From contig DVLN01000113.1 of NCBI GenBank assembly GCA_018715465.1, forward strand, positions 1 through 5,318: a stretch of DNA of 5,318 nucleotides. Reading direction: 5' to 3'. The notes under the pieces are model-generated. The model searched no databases and was not told the DNA's origin. It saw only the letters and a list, made by a program, of their open reading frames with translations. Positions 5,287 through 5,318 of the stretch are shown here, in pieces (the stretch's first letter is position 1; every line of letters begins with the position of its first letter). This stretch comes from Candidatus Faecivivens stercorigallinarum. Its GTDB lineage: Bacteria; Bacillota; Clostridia; Oscillospirales; Ruminococcaceae. The translations under genes were made by a program, and so were the position numbers.

Positions 5287-5295
5287 TGATATAAT
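5287..5295 (+). promoter_or_regulatory. Extended -10 promoter for a downstream gene outside the window
   Basis: TG (5287-5288) precedes a perfect TATAAT (5290-5295). No good -35 is seen 16-18 bases upstream (CAGAAA at 5267-5272). No start codon with a ribosome site follows before the window ends, so the gene it serves is not visible. Confidence 0.55.
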
Positions 5296-5318
5296 AATAT
5301 CAAACATAAATCCATAGA

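Noticed and set aside
4383..5315. 310-codon minus-strand open frame opposite the kinase
   Set aside because: It overlaps the HisKA and HATPase_c coding region fully and has no recognisable protein features.

Overview
The window reads as chromosomal DNA from an anaerobic member of the Firmicutes, most likely class Clostridia and possibly near the Oscillospiraceae. The evidence is strong AGGAGG-like ribosome sites, sigma-A promoters with extended -10 elements, GC-rich intrinsic terminators, a short NifS/NifU pair, and an OmpR-type regulator with a two-transmembrane sensor kinase. All genes lie on the + strand. The order is ordinary housekeeping and signalling. No CRISPR array, tRNA, rRNA, insertion sequence or phage gene is visible.

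Bases 1-111 hold the probable last codons of an upstream gene and a very strong intrinsic terminator. Bases 136-1920 form an iron-sulfur cluster assembly unit. A promoter (TTGACA, 17 bp, TATCCT) has its -35 hexamer inside a perfect 14-bp-arm palindrome that resembles an IscR/Rrf2 operator. It drives a group I cysteine desulfurase (NifS/IscS type) and a NifU/IscU scaffold with an unusual cysteine-rich tail. A perfect 12-bp hairpin with a T tract closes the unit. The desulfurase takes sulfur from cysteine as an enzyme-bound persulfide, and the scaffold assembles the nascent cluster.

Bases 1910-2628 form a monocistronic unit. Its promoter starts inside the T-rich tail of the preceding terminator, it encodes a GNAT acetyltransferase of unknown substrate, and it ends in its own terminator.

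Bases 2640-5236 hold a two-component system. An AT-rich regulatory region contains a DtxR/IdeR-like inverted repeat and an extended -10 promoter. It is followed by an OmpR/PhoB-family response regulator and a membrane histidine kinase (two TM segments, about 138-residue extracytoplasmic sensor, HAMP, HisKA, HATPase_c). A terminator-like hairpin lies between the two genes, and the kinase probably starts at a TTG just after it, so kinase expression may be attenuated relative to the regulator. After the kinase there is a weak candidate terminator and, at the window's end, a promoter for an unseen downstream gene.

The most noteworthy points are regulatory: the IscR-like operator over the nifS promoter, the DtxR-like box upstream of the two-component operon, and the internal terminator between regulator and kinase. 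None amounts to a clearly new system.
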